Positions 1 to 9,201 of a stretch of DNA of 64,000 bases are shown one piece after another. The first letter of the stretch is position 1. Every line of letters starts with the position of its first letter. The stretch comes from Phycisphaerae bacterium (GTDB lineage Bacteria > Planctomycetota > Phycisphaerae > UBA1845), in the NCBI GenBank assembly GCA_029260235.1, contig JAJDDP010000102.1, positions 22,293 to 86,292 of the forward strand. Direction: 5' to 3'. The notes beneath the pieces were generated by a model. That model saw only the letters and a list, made by a program, of their open reading frames with translations. It ran no database searches and was not told where the DNA came from. The position numbers and the translations under genes were made by a program.

Positions 1-1
1 A

Positions 2-826
2 ACCGATCATTGCTACATAGCAGTCTCGGTCAGCCCCAGCAAATCAGCTGGCGGCTCATACACGTTGCGGGTGCTGCTCAACGAGAATGAACTGATCGAC
101 CCATCCGAGGAACAACACTACTACCTCAATTTCGACGGAGCGCAAGATGTCCAAATCGGGTCAAGAGCCCCCGTTGACATCCCCGTATTCGATGCGGCAG
201 ATATCAGTTCGAGATTCGCCGGCAGCAGTGAGGAGATCATCGACTTAACGGTCGAGATGGTTCGGGAAGATTATGCTGGCCTGAACGTGATCTTCCATTC
301 TTCGAGGGACGGCCCGCCTCCGGATGGACCTTACTCGACCATCCACTTTGGCTCCTATGACCCGGGCCTGTTGGGCGTGGCAGAGAACGTGGATGAATAC
401 AACGACCGCGCCGAGCAGCCCGCCATTATTTTCGTGGACACCTTTGCAGCCTTCAACGTGCTGAATCCTTCTATGGTAGAAATTGCCCAGGCCCTGGCAA
501 ACGTGACCAGCCATGAGGCTGGGCACTTGCTCGGGCTTTACCATACGCGGGATGCACGCGGCGTCATGGACATCACCGCCAGCCTGCGGCAGATGTTGGC
601 TGACCAGACGTTCAATCGATCATTCCTCCATGAAGAGGTGTTCCCAGTCGGCTACCAGAATGGCCTCATGACCTTGGTCAATAATGTCGGCGGCGATGTG
701 ATCATTGCCAAGGCCGTGGCTGCCGAACGCCAACTGCAGCGCTCAAGCTGGTACGATGAGGAAACCAGCCCCCCTGCCCGGGCAAGCTTCACCTTCGGCA
801 ATTGCCCCCGGTGTGCTCATCATTGA
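2..826 (+). CDS. Secreted metzincin-like zinc metalloprotease, C-terminal part (5' end outside window)
   Basis: The frame is open to the left edge, so this is the 3' end of a longer gene; a TTG at 65 is only an internal candidate start. The first residues after the edge read like the end of a beta-sandwich pre-peptidase-type domain, which supports a missing N-terminal part. The catalytic zinc site HEAGHLLGLYH (bases 512-544) fits HExxHxxGxxH, and a GVMD Met-turn follows eight residues later, both metzincin hallmarks. The protein ends about 85 residues after the zinc site with a CPRC pair. It is probably exported, but the signal peptide would lie outside the window. Substrate unknown. Confidence 0.8.
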   Translation, partial: TDHCYIAVSVSPSKSAGGSYTLRVLLNENELIDPSEEQHYYLNFDGAQDVQIGSRAPVDIPVFDAADISSRFAGSSEEIIDLTVEMVREDYAGLNVIFHSSRDGPPPDGPYSTIHFGSYDPGLLGVAENVDEYNDRAEQPAIIFVDTFAAFNVLNPSMVEIAQALANVTSHEAGHLLGLYHTRDARGVMDITASLRQMLADQTFNRSFLHEEVFPVGYQNGLMTLVNNVGGDVIIAKAVAAERQLQRSSWYDEETSPPARASFTFGNCPRCAHH

Positions 827-878
827 AGGCAGGCCTAATTCGGAATCACTGATGTTCGCACTGCGTTGGCCGCACTGA

Positions 879-1523
879 TTATTTCGCCCAAAGACCACCG
901 GTTCGCTCCAGCCAATCGGCAACCTCGTCCGCTACCCGGGCGATGTTGTTATCCGAGACATCCACTTCGCGCACCGGCAGCTTCGATTCCTTGATGATCG
1001 CACGGAAGGCTTCTTGCTCTTCGATGAATTCATCGAGGTCACGATACTGAGCCGGATTCCCGGATATTTTCAGACGCCGCTTGCGGGCGGCAGCGAACGA
1101 TTGGGGTGTCCGCGTGCAGAGTACGACGTGAAAACCGAGCTTGAGCAACCGCTTCTCCAGCCAGCGAAAATCATAATCCCACCCGTTGGCCCGAATTTGG
1201 TGCAGCCGCGTCGAGATATGGAAACGATCCACAATCCATGAGTAGTACCGTTGCAGCTCGAACATGCGCACCCAGGTTTCGTAAGTCTCAAAGGCGAGAT
1301 CTTCTTCGGAATAGGGATCAAAGTTGATCAACCCTCGTCCCCAGGGGAAATTGGTGAACCCACACCATTCAGCTGAAATGATGGGCGAGTGATAGCGATA
1401 TTTTCGCGGCCCTACGATCTTAGGATGCTCGTTGAGAGCAAAGGCCAAGTCGGTCTTGAAGGTCAGCCGCGTACCCTCGAGAATTATTTTGGGACAGAGT
1501 TTCTTCACCGGAACGGGCCTCAC
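879..1523 (-). CDS. Thymidylate/deoxynucleoside kinase-like P-loop protein
   Basis: This 214-residue protein has the layout of the thymidylate/deoxynucleoside kinase group. An EGxxxxFKT stretch (residues 16-24) sits where Walker A (GxxxxGKT) is expected, with Phe replacing the last Gly. Further on, DRFHIS matches the DR(Y/F)xxS motif of these kinases, and the end is a helical segment typical of small P-loop kinases. The altered P-loop makes true nucleotide kinase activity uncertain. It stands alone, convergent with the protease gene. Family call moderate; substrate not assigned. Confidence 0.55.
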   Translation of the reverse strand: MRPVPVKKLCPKIILEGTRLTFKTDLAFALNEHPKIVGPRKYRYHSPIISAEWCGFTNFPWGRGLINFDPYSEEDLAFETYETWVRMFELQRYYSWIVDRFHISTRLHQIRANGWDYDFRWLEKRLLKLGFHVVLCTRTPQSFAAARKRRLKISGNPAQYRDLDEFIEEQEAFRAIIKESKLPVREVDVSDNNIARVADEVADWLERTGGLWAK

Positions 1524-1660
1524 TCGATGGAATGTCTCCCTACTTGATCACGCAGCCAAGTCTACCTCAGAGCTCTTCGCTGCGCCCAGGGGTCCATCAG
1601 TTGTATTGATCCTACGGCGCGGACAATCTACCATCCGGCCATACCCAAAGGAGGCTGCCC

Positions 1661-2251
1661 GTGCGGATACCGGCGTTGGAAAACCCGGCTGACTATGTCG
1701 GTTCGTTTCTTTATGATTTTGGCGACCGCGTCTCGGCTGGCTATACCGCTGAAGAAATCCGTTTTCTCCAAGAAAGCGAAAGCTTCAAGACTGGGACGCC
1801 TTACCAGATCTATCGGGTGGATGAATCGGGCCGCATGGAAATTCGGGGGGTCGCGCCGGACACCTTATTCACTCCCGATGGCTTAATCTTCTACTACCTA
1901 GAAGCTGGACCAGCTCGATCTGATTTCTCGTATCTGACAAAAAGCGCCCAAGGGAAGCCGCTGACAATTCCAGTTGAGCTAAGCCTAGCCAGGATTGCAC
2001 ACTCTGAGCTTGCCGAGGCCTTGGTGCTGGCCTATCCGCATCATGCCACCCAAGCTGCATCAAGTTGGCTCTTGCAGGTCAAATTCTACGCTGGCAATGA
2101 ATCGACGGCGGGCGGCTCAAACGCAATTTCGGATTTCTTCGAGGCTAGCCCCGACATCCACGAGCGACTTGCCTTGCCCGTCAGTAAGCGTTTCCTATCG
2201 CGCACAGCCAAAGAAGTGCTAGCAGCGGTGGCATTGTCAGTCCAGAGATAG
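1661..2251 (+). CDS. Conserved hypothetical protein, 196 aa
   Basis: A GTG start is supported by a very strong ribosome-binding site, AAAGGAGG, just upstream at about 1648-1655. No domain is recognised. The protein has alternating hydrophobic and charged stretches, no signal peptide and no membrane segment, so it is probably cytoplasmic. It lies between the kinase-like gene (divergent) and the PP2C regulator (convergent, 24 bases apart). Confidence 0.7.
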   Translation: MRIPALENPADYVGSFLYDFGDRVSAGYTAEEIRFLQESESFKTGTPYQIYRVDESGRMEIRGVAPDTLFTPDGLIFYYLEAGPARSDFSYLTKSAQGKPLTIPVELSLARIAHSELAEALVLAYPHHATQAASSWLLQVKFYAGNESTAGGSNAISDFFEASPDIHERLALPVSKRFLSRTAKEVLAAVALSVQR

Positions 2252-2275
2252 CCCAATCGACGAACGACAACCGAC

Positions 2276-4063
2276 TCATCCGCCAACCCTGGCAGCCACG
2301 ATGGTCAAGTCATCGGCCTGAGGGGACAAACCTGCAAATCGGCGTACGTCCCAGAGAATCTGGTTGGCCAACGTATCCACCTTTTCGCCCTTGTACTTGG
2401 CGAGGGCTTGGCGCAACCGCTTGCGGCCAAACTGCTCGCCCTGAAAATTTGTCGCTTCGGTGACACCATCTGTCACAAACACGAGGACGTCGCCTGGCTC
2501 AAGGTCGATGACTTCCCGCTCATAGGTCTCGTTGGGAGAAACGCCGATGATCAACCCACCAGTCTCGAGCCTGGTGAATTCATCTCTGCGAAGCAGCAGT
2601 GGCGGTTCGTGGCCCGCATTGCAGTAGGTGAATTGGCCGCCGTCGGGGCTGAAGATTCCGTAGAACAACGTGGCGAATTCGTGGATCAGCGTGTCGCGGC
2701 AGAGATGATGGTTGACGTGAGCCATTACCTCGTTGATCTCCAAAATGCTGCGGGCATGTCCCCGCAAGGCAGATCGCACCGAGGCCATCATCAATGCGGC
2801 GGGCACGCCTTTGCCAACAACATCCGCAACGCAAAGCCCCAGATTGCCCCAAGGCAAGGGCAGGTAGTCATAGAAATCGCCGCCTACTTCCAGCATGGGT
2901 GCATATACACCCGCCAGCTCGATATTCTTGTGAACCGGGGCTTTCTCGGGAATCATGCGGCGTTGAATCTCACCGGCATATTGCAATTGCCGACGGTGTT
3001 TCCGCGATTCAGAACGCTGCGAATTTAGCCGCGCAGTGACCACGGCTGCTCCCGCCTGAGAACCAATGGCTTGGAGCAGCGACTCTTCAAACAAACTAAA
3101 GCGATGAGGCTCGCCCGTATAGACCCGAATGACACCGACCCGTTCGCCTCGGAAGGTCATGGCCACGCAAAGACCGCTGACAATCCCCTCGCACTTGGAT
3201 TCTTCTGGATACCGAATCCTCGGGTCCGTGCGGGCATCGGCGATGTAGACGATTTGGCCATCCAATGCCGCATCGTCAATCGGGTTCTGCCCTCGAAGTA
3301 CGATCCCCTTGTTTATGTACGCCTTGGACAGATTGTGCCCAGCCAGCATGATCAGTTCGCCGGTCTCGTTGTTGAGCAGGCGAATGGCACAGGCTTTGAC
3401 CCGCATGACTTCTGCCACGATCCGGGCAGTGGTCTCCAGAATTTCGGTGAGGTCGTCGCTACCTGCCAGAATGCCGGCGATGTCATACACTGCCGTCAAT
3501 TCCCCGATGCGCTCCCGCTGGGCGAGGTCCTGGCGGCACAAGAGCGCGATCGTCTCAGCCAGCATTGCCGCACAACGAATGGTCGTTTCACGCTGCTCGA
3601 CCGTCCAAGGAGGGAGATCATCGATCAGGCTCTTGAGTTCCTTTTCATCCAAACCATGCTGATCGACCAATCCCCTCGCTTGTTTGTTGGTAAGCGTTCG
3701 AGTAGGCCGGTCGCCAACAACGATGGAGCCGATCTGCCGATCATCAATTTCAATCGGGACGGTTATCAGATCGACGCCGGCATGGCAGGTTGCTGAAGTC
3801 GCGGCAACTCCCTTTGGCTGCTTAGTCGCTGCGGCCGCCTGCAACTCAATGCTGTGGATGCAATCGCGACTGCCGGTCGTAGTTTGGCTCAAGAGGCGGC
3901 ACAATGGACTGGTGCAGCTGGGCTGGGTGATCAAGACGCCATCCGCATCGCAGATGCTCATCGAAACCTGCCCCATAGCTGCGAAGCCATCCTGCAATCG
4001 TTGGAGGATGGCTAAATCCACCGAGTTGGCGAGGCGAAGACTGGCTGATGCTTCCTGGCTCAT
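2276..4063 (-). CDS. PocR-GAF-PP2C (SpoIIE/RsbU-type) signalling phosphatase
   Basis: Domains in order: an N-terminal PocR-type sensory domain (about residues 12-170) with a Cys-rich CRLLSQTTTGSRDC segment, a GAF domain (about 187-345), a short helical linker, then a C-terminal PP2C phosphatase domain (about 375-590) with the metal-binding GGDFYDY and CVADVVGKG motifs. Proteins of this type dephosphorylate anti-anti-sigma factors in partner-switching pathways. No STAS or anti-sigma kinase gene is adjacent, so its partner must lie elsewhere. The PocR input may bind a small ligand; the GAF domain may sense another. Confidence 0.9.
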   Translation of the reverse strand: MSQEASASLRLANSVDLAILQRLQDGFAAMGQVSMSICDADGVLITQPSCTSPLCRLLSQTTTGSRDCIHSIELQAAAATKQPKGVAATSATCHAGVDLITVPIEIDDRQIGSIVVGDRPTRTLTNKQARGLVDQHGLDEKELKSLIDDLPPWTVEQRETTIRCAAMLAETIALLCRQDLAQRERIGELTAVYDIAGILAGSDDLTEILETTARIVAEVMRVKACAIRLLNNETGELIMLAGHNLSKAYINKGIVLRGQNPIDDAALDGQIVYIADARTDPRIRYPEESKCEGIVSGLCVAMTFRGERVGVIRVYTGEPHRFSLFEESLLQAIGSQAGAAVVTARLNSQRSESRKHRRQLQYAGEIQRRMIPEKAPVHKNIELAGVYAPMLEVGGDFYDYLPLPWGNLGLCVADVVGKGVPAALMMASVRSALRGHARSILEINEVMAHVNHHLCRDTLIHEFATLFYGIFSPDGGQFTYCNAGHEPPLLLRRDEFTRLETGGLIIGVSPNETYEREVIDLEPGDVLVFVTDGVTEATNFQGEQFGRKRLRQALAKYKGEKVDTLANQILWDVRRFAGLSPQADDLTIVAARVGG

Positions 4064-4843
4064 GTCGTCGAATCAATCCCTGCCCGTCCAATCATGAGGA
4101 TTTCCCACTCAGTGCCCGGCGAGCAAAAGCACCTTCACCCCAACCAGTGCAAAATTCAAGGGCCCGCGGGCGGAAATCAGATTTCCTGCGGGCAGGCGGA
4201 GCCAACCGGTGACGAGAAACAGCTGAGGCCAGGAAGGCACGAAGACGCCATGAATAGTGAACTGCCCCGTGAGAACAAACTCAGGCCGCCAGCCATACGC
4301 AGTGAATACGTGGCGCGTAGCTGGGAAAAAGCTCGGGGTGATCATGCGCGCCCTGTTCGGCATGGGCAAACCGAGAACGCTACAGACGGGGGGCGGGGGT
4401 GCTTTTGCGCAGATTTGGACTGGAATCGCGACCGTACTTGGCTTATTGCGCCCGTTTGTCGACCAACTGGCGCATCGAACTCGTTTGGTCAGATTTGCGG
4501 CTTAGAAAATCGGCGAGTGCCATGGCTGCATCATTCTGCATCATGATCTCGCCACAAGGCAAAAAACGGATTCTTCAACGGGCTGCTAAACACCTCGAAG
4601 ATGCGCGGCTTTTGGGGAGCAGTGGCGTTGTTCCTCGCAGGTGAACCTAGCCGCACCGGAGCTTCGGACACCTACTACATCCTCTTCAACTGATGCGGAG
4701 GGCAGTGCTACCAGAACCATGACTGCCGACATGGAATCAGTGGTCAATGGCATCAAAGAAAACCTGGCAGATTCAAGTCAACAACACTATTCTGATGGAC
4801 AGTGTACGCAGCGGTTTGGCTTCAAGGAAAGGACATCATCCTT
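4064..4843. other. Intergenic region, 780 bases, no gene recognised
   Basis: This divergent spacer holds only short open frames with no protein-like composition. It must contain promoters for the PP2C gene (minus) and the aldo/keto reductase (plus), but I could not fix either. A G-rich tract (two G runs separated by one C) lies at about 4387-4398. Confidence 0.5.
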
Positions 4844-5842
4844 ATGGAATATAGACGCCTCGGAAAATCGGGTTTGAGCCTGTCAGCCCTCTCTCTCGGC
4901 TCTTGGGTCACGTTCGGCGATCAAGCCGGAGAAGATGTCGCCCATGCATCCATGACAACGGCGTTTGAAGCCGGTGTTAATTTCTTTGACTGTGCCGAGG
5001 CATACGCCCAAGGCAAAGCAGAGACGATGCTGGGTAACGTCGTCCACAAGGCCGGTTGGAAACGCTCGGACCTGGTGATTTCGACAAAAATCTTCTGGGG
5101 AGGCCCGGGACCAAACGATGTAGGCCTATCGCGAAAGCACATTATCGAGGGCACGGATGCGTCGCTGCTCCGATTGCAGATGGGCTATGTAGATCTACTC
5201 TTCTGCCATCGTCCAGACCTCCATGTGCCCATCGAAGAAACAGTGCGGGCGATGAGCCGCGTCGTCAACCAAGGCAAAGCACTCTATTGGGGCACCAGCG
5301 AATGGAGCGCCGAGCAGATTCGCCAAGCCTACGAGATTGCCCGCCAAGAACACCTGGTTCCGCCGACCATGGAGCAACCCGAGTACAACATGTTTCATCG
5401 AGAGCGAGTGGAGAAGGAGTACACCCGACTCTACGAAGAAATCGGAATGGGCACCACGATCTGGAGCCCCCTAGCCAGCGGAATGCTGACCGGCAAGTAC
5501 AATGACGGCGTGCCCAAAGGCAGCCGCCTAGCGCTACAGGATTATGAATGGCTGAGGGAACGAGTCTTGGGCGAGGAGGGTCAGCGCAAGATCGATAAGG
5601 TCAGGCGACTAGCTCCCATCGCCAAGGAACTCGATTGCACGCTAGCCCAACTCGCCCTGGCATGGTGCTTGAAGAACCCAAACGTAAGCACGGTAATCAC
5701 CGGTGCATCCAAGCCTGAACAGGTAGGCGAAAACATGAAGGCGCTGGGTGTGGTGAGCAAATTGGTGCCCGAGATCATGGAGCAGATTGAGGCTGTGCTG
5801 GAGAATAAGCCCAGTCCGGAGCCTGACTGGCGCAATCTGTGA
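4844..5842 (+). CDS. Aldo/keto reductase, Kv-beta-subunit-like
   Basis: This 332-residue NADPH-dependent oxidoreductase has the full catalytic tetrad: Asp49 (FFDCAEAY), Tyr54, Lys82 (ISTKIFW) and His122 (FCHRPD). The C-terminal TVITGASKPEQ segment is the cofactor phosphate-binding region. It resembles the bacterial group related to potassium-channel beta subunits. The start is the ATG at 4844, preceded by AAGGAAAGG; the frame extends upstream from 4802 but without support. Carbonyl substrate unknown. Confidence 0.92.
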   Translation: MEYRRLGKSGLSLSALSLGSWVTFGDQAGEDVAHASMTTAFEAGVNFFDCAEAYAQGKAETMLGNVVHKAGWKRSDLVISTKIFWGGPGPNDVGLSRKHIIEGTDASLLRLQMGYVDLLFCHRPDLHVPIEETVRAMSRVVNQGKALYWGTSEWSAEQIRQAYEIARQEHLVPPTMEQPEYNMFHRERVEKEYTRLYEEIGMGTTIWSPLASGMLTGKYNDGVPKGSRLALQDYEWLRERVLGEEGQRKIDKVRRLAPIAKELDCTLAQLALAWCLKNPNVSTVITGASKPEQVGENMKALGVVSKLVPEIMEQIEAVLENKPSPEPDWRNL

Positions 5843-5884
5843 TTGAGGCATGCCTCGCTAGTACCGCAAGATGGAGACGCACCA

Positions 5885-6634
5885 ATGGTAATCGAATTTC
5901 GATGCTCGACCTGCCAGAGTACACTCCATGCCCCCGGCGAGTATGCAGGTGGGTCAGCTAGGTGCGAACATTGCAGCGCACAAGTGCGCGTCCCCGATCC
6001 GGGCACTACGGAAACGCAGCCCAAGGAATCGGCAGAAGACCACACCATCGAAGTAGCGTGTCCTAGCTGCAAGAAGCTTTTTGGTGTTGAGCTGGGAGAG
6101 TTGGCCATGGACAAGAACCTGCTCGTCGCATGCGATCATTGCGGTGCTCAAAAAAAACTTGGATCGTTCCAGAATGAGATGGCACGGCAACTGAGGCTTG
6201 CTGAGGACAGAGAAGGAAGAGCAGCGGTCGAAAGGGCCAAGCGTCAGAGTGAGTCGCAAAGAGAGCGGCAGCGAGCGCACGATCACGAGCAGATGCAATC
6301 AAGCATGGAACGGCTACGAGAAGAGCAGAACCAGTGCCTTGATCCGCACGGGCGCACGCAAGTGCCTCCCAACCGGATAGCCCCACAATATTCAGCAATT
6401 CGCACAATCGCCACAGTCTACCGAGTCTTGGGAATCCTCACGATTGGATCCGGCCTTTTGATGATGTTGATGTCATTGGATAACGGCTCTGCCGCTAGGG
6501 CCGTAATCCGCTTCTTTCCCGGCCTAATCACGGCGATCTCGGGAGTTCTCTTAATTGGATTCGGGGAAATTCTTGCCGCCTTTCGAGATATAGCCATCAA
6601 TAGTTTCCTGGCGGCGCACAAGGCGTCATCCTGA
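5885..6634 (+). CDS. Zinc-ribbon membrane protein
   Basis: The N-terminus carries two treble-clef-type zinc ribbons, CSTC...CEHC and CPSC...CDHC, within the first 85 residues. A charged Glu/Arg/Gln-rich segment likely to form a coiled coil follows (about 95-155), then two hydrophobic segments near residues 175-235 that should be transmembrane helices. Such CxxC-ribbon/coil/membrane proteins are common in planctomycetes and have no assigned function. The ATG at 5885 (GGAGA upstream) fits the ribbon better than the open frame from 5843. The stop abuts the next gene, so they may be cotranscribed. Confidence 0.75.
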   Translation: MVIEFRCSTCQSTLHAPGEYAGGSARCEHCSAQVRVPDPGTTETQPKESAEDHTIEVACPSCKKLFGVELGELAMDKNLLVACDHCGAQKKLGSFQNEMARQLRLAEDREGRAAVERAKRQSESQRERQRAHDHEQMQSSMERLREEQNQCLDPHGRTQVPPNRIAPQYSAIRTIATVYRVLGILTIGSGLLMMLMSLDNGSAARAVIRFFPGLITAISGVLLIGFGEILAAFRDIAINSFLAAHKASS

Positions 6635-6643
6635 GGAGTGCCC

Positions 6644-7432
6644 GTGGCCAAATCCGCTTTTGAAGAACTGGATTACAGCATGACGCCGCTTGGGGAGTTG
6701 ATCCTTCGGCGGCGTGAGGTGTTGTCGCTTGGTGGGCTTGAGATATTTGAGGTCAAACTTGATGGGCAGTTCCTCATGTCCAGCCTGGTCAACGATGCGG
6801 AGATCGCTCTTGCTAAGCTTGCGTTACCTCTAGTGGCAGTGGCCGATTGCGATGTACTGGTTGGCGGGCTGGGGTTGGGCTATACCGCTGCGGCGGCGCT
6901 TGATTCTCCCAGCGTTTGCTCGGTAACGGTGCTGGAATATCTACCCAGTGTCATCGATTGGCATCGACGCGGATTGGTTCCGTTAGCAGAGCAGCTTACC
7001 GGCGATCCCAGATGTAGCCTCATCCAGGGCGACTTCTTCGCCACTATCGCTGAACCAAGACGAGTGCTGTCCAGGGAGAGGTCCGGGCATGATCTTGGGG
7101 CAAACCCGCTCGGCTCGGGCCGGTTCCATGCCATCTTGCTGGACATCGATCATTCGCCCGAATGCCTGCTCCAACCGAGCCATTCCCAATTCTATACAAC
7201 CGACGGACTGCGACCGTTGACAGACCGCCTACATCCTGGCGGCGTTTTCGCCGTGTGGTCGGCTGACCCGCCCCAAGACGCTTTTGTCGAGAACCTTAGA
7301 GCCGTCTTCCCAATCGTGGATATTCACGAGTCGACATTCCACAACCCGCTCCTGAACGAGGAGGATATAAACTACATCTTCGTCGCCCAGCTCTCACCTC
7401 CTGAGAGTTCTTTCGACCGCCGGCCAAACTGA
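6644..7432 (+). CDS. Spermidine-synthase-like SAM-dependent methyltransferase fold protein
   Basis: A Rossmann-type binding loop VLVGGLGLGYTAAAAL, followed by the acidic strand-2 end VTVLEYLPSVIDWHRR and an HAILLDIDHSP strand, matches the spermidine/spermine synthase superfamily. The family is usually about 280-300 residues; this one is about 262. I prefer GTG 6644 because TGAGGAG lies just upstream; GTG 6638 is an alternative. It is unclear whether it transfers an aminopropyl or a methyl group. Confidence 0.8.
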   Translation: MAKSAFEELDYSMTPLGELILRRREVLSLGGLEIFEVKLDGQFLMSSLVNDAEIALAKLALPLVAVADCDVLVGGLGLGYTAAAALDSPSVCSVTVLEYLPSVIDWHRRGLVPLAEQLTGDPRCSLIQGDFFATIAEPRRVLSRERSGHDLGANPLGSGRFHAILLDIDHSPECLLQPSHSQFYTTDGLRPLTDRLHPGGVFAVWSADPPQDAFVENLRAVFPIVDIHESTFHNPLLNEEDINYIFVAQLSPPESSFDRRPN

Positions 7433-7444
7433 ACCGCTAATGGA

Positions 7445-7499
7445 CGCCAATGAACGCGAATTGGGCAAGGGCATTGGCGCTCATTCGCGTGCATTGGCG
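7445..7499. repeat. Imperfect 17-bp inverted repeat
   Basis: Arms 7445-7461 and 7483-7499 are inverted copies of each other with one mismatch, separated by 21 bases. It begins 13 bases after the stop of the methyltransferase-like gene. There is no T run, so it is not a standard intrinsic terminator; it could still end transcription or protect the mRNA 3' end. Confidence 0.6.
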
Positions 7500-7674
7500 G
7501 ATGAAACGGGCCTCTGTATCGACTCTTTGCGTACTGTCACTCAAGGGGTGGTCATACACCTGTCAACCGGTCAGCGCAGCGAGCATCCTCGACCGGCTAG
7601 GCATCTGACGGTACATTCAAGTCACGGCGCGGCACGGGCGACGGCTGGCCAAGATTCTTGATAGGAGCTCCTGA

Positions 7675-8616
7675 ATGCAGGGCGATTCGATGAAGAGAAT
7701 GATGTGTCTCGTGATGGTTGGCTGCGTGCTGGTGGCGATGCGACCTGCTCAGGGAGGCCCTCCCAAGAAAGGCCAAGCCGACATCTACGACACCACCGCC
7801 GATGGCGAGAAGCAGATCGCCGATGCCCTGATCAAAGCCAAGCGGGGCAACAAACGCGTACTGCTGCAATTCGGAGCCAACTGGTGCGTCTGGTGCCATC
7901 GGTTGCACGATTTGTTCGAGAACGATAGTGAGGTCGCCAAGGCGCTCTTGTACCATTACGAGCTCGTTCTGATGGACGTTGATACGGTCGACGGCAAAGA
8001 ACACAATGCCGGGGTGAACAAGCGGTTCGGCAACCCAACACAGCTCGGCCTGCCCGTGCTAGTCGTGCTCGATGCGGACGGAAAGCAGCTGGTCACCCAG
8101 GAGACCGGCGCCCTTGAGGAGGGCGACCACCACGATCCCGCCAAGGTCTTGGCCTTCCTTCAAAAATGGAAGCCCAAGCCACGCTCAGCCGACGATGTGC
8201 TGGCCTCGGCACTCGAACAGGCGAAGAAAGAATCCAAGAACGCGTTTGTGCATTTTAGCGCCCCGTGGTGTAGCTGGTGTCGTCGATTGGATGAATACCT
8301 TAACTGTAGCGAGATCGCCGAGGTACTCAACCAGGCCTTTGTTCCAGTCAAGATTGACGTAGACAGGATGAAAGGCGGCAAAGCTCTCGAGGCGAAGATC
8401 AGAGGCAGCCAATCGGGCGGCATTCCCTTCTTCGTTATCCTAAAGCCGGACGGAACCAAGGTAGCTGATTCTAAGGGCACCAAGGGCAACGTCGGTTTCC
8501 CGGTAGAGCCCTACGAAATCGCCCACTTCATGAAGGTCGTCGAACAAACTGCACCGAAGTTGACCGCCGAGCAGCGCGCCGTGCTCGAAAAAGGCTTGCA
8601 GCCTCAGAAGAAGTAA
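7675..8616 (+). CDS. Secreted protein with two thioredoxin-like domains
   Basis: A signal peptide (about residues 1-27) is followed by two thioredoxin-fold domains, each with an active-site pair: CVWC near residue 69 and CSWC near residue 201. Both keep Trp before the second Cys and a cis-Pro region (LGLPVLVV and GGIPFFVI). The protein probably acts outside the cytoplasmic membrane in thiol-disulfide exchange. The ATG at 7675 follows TAGGAGCT at proper spacing; ATG 7690 would also leave a signal peptide. The tandem arrangement suggests an internal duplication. Confidence 0.88.
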   Translation: MQGDSMKRMMCLVMVGCVLVAMRPAQGGPPKKGQADIYDTTADGEKQIADALIKAKRGNKRVLLQFGANWCVWCHRLHDLFENDSEVAKALLYHYELVLMDVDTVDGKEHNAGVNKRFGNPTQLGLPVLVVLDADGKQLVTQETGALEEGDHHDPAKVLAFLQKWKPKPRSADDVLASALEQAKKESKNAFVHFSAPWCSWCRRLDEYLNCSEIAEVLNQAFVPVKIDVDRMKGGKALEAKIRGSQSGGIPFFVILKPDGTKVADSKGTKGNVGFPVEPYEIAHFMKVVEQTAPKLTAEQRAVLEKGLQPQKK

Positions 8617-8694
8617 TCATCGCCCCCCTGCGGCATCGCGAGTCGGCAAGACCAATGATCGCGTGACGGCTTGAAGGATCAAGATCCAAGCGCC

Positions 8695-9201
8695 CTACTT
8701 GGCCCGCGTTACCCGTTCGCAGAGGGCCTTGAGACTTCGTATCTGGCCGGCGTGGTAGATGTCGTGCATGGCTACCCCGTAGACGTGGGGGGCTATCTCT
8801 CCGTTGCTCGACTTGGCTTCTTGAAGCTGCGACATGTCAGCCGCAACCAGTGTCTCTCGAAGCGCTCGGTGTTGCTCATCGAGGACAGCCAGATACCCGC
8901 GCCACTCTTTGTCGGTCAGCTTGCTCGGCACGTCAAACCAGTTGCTGCCCTTCTGCGGAAACGAACCGCGCTTCGCGCCGGTGATCCTGCGGTTGACGGC
9001 GTACTTCCAGTAGGCACAGTGCAGAACAAGCTCACCCATGTTCCGCCGCCCACACCGAGGCCGCCATACCGCTTGCTTTGCAGATACACGCCGAAGCGGA
9101 CCACGCAAGTTAGGCCCATGCCAAGCCTTGCCGTCATAAGCGTCGTCGATCATCCGCAACAGCAACGCCCGGGTACTGTCGGCTTTCTGATTCTTGCTCA
9201 T
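8695..9201 (-). CDS. DinB-like metal-binding four-helix protein
   Basis: A 168-residue protein of the DinB/YfiT superfamily: the ELVLHCAYWKY segment and the C-terminal HDIYHAGQI motif supply the metal-binding histidines of this fold. Members include thiol-dependent transferases and many proteins of unknown role. I chose ATG 9201 because GGAGAA lies just upstream; the frame is open further 5' (to 9372) but reads as low-complexity Arg-rich sequence. Convergent with the thioredoxin gene. Confidence 0.75.
   Translation of the reverse strand: MSKNQKADSTRALLLRMIDDAYDGKAWHGPNLRGPLRRVSAKQAVWRPRCGRRNMGELVLHCAYWKYAVNRRITGAKRGSFPQKGSNWFDVPSKLTDKEWRGYLAVLDEQHRALRETLVAADMSQLQEAKSSNGEIAPHVYGVAMHDIYHAGQIRSLKALCERVTRAK

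Noticed and set aside
3071..3796. Long plus-strand frame opposite the PP2C gene
   Set aside because: Shadow of the strongly supported minus-strand gene.
4094..4644. Overlapping frames in the 4.1-4.6 kb spacer
   Set aside because: Composition is not protein-like and no motif was seen; I also looked for TGA-split frames there and found none convincing.
7440..7661. Short open frame after the methyltransferase
   Set aside because: It covers the inverted repeat, has no domain or good ribosome-binding site.
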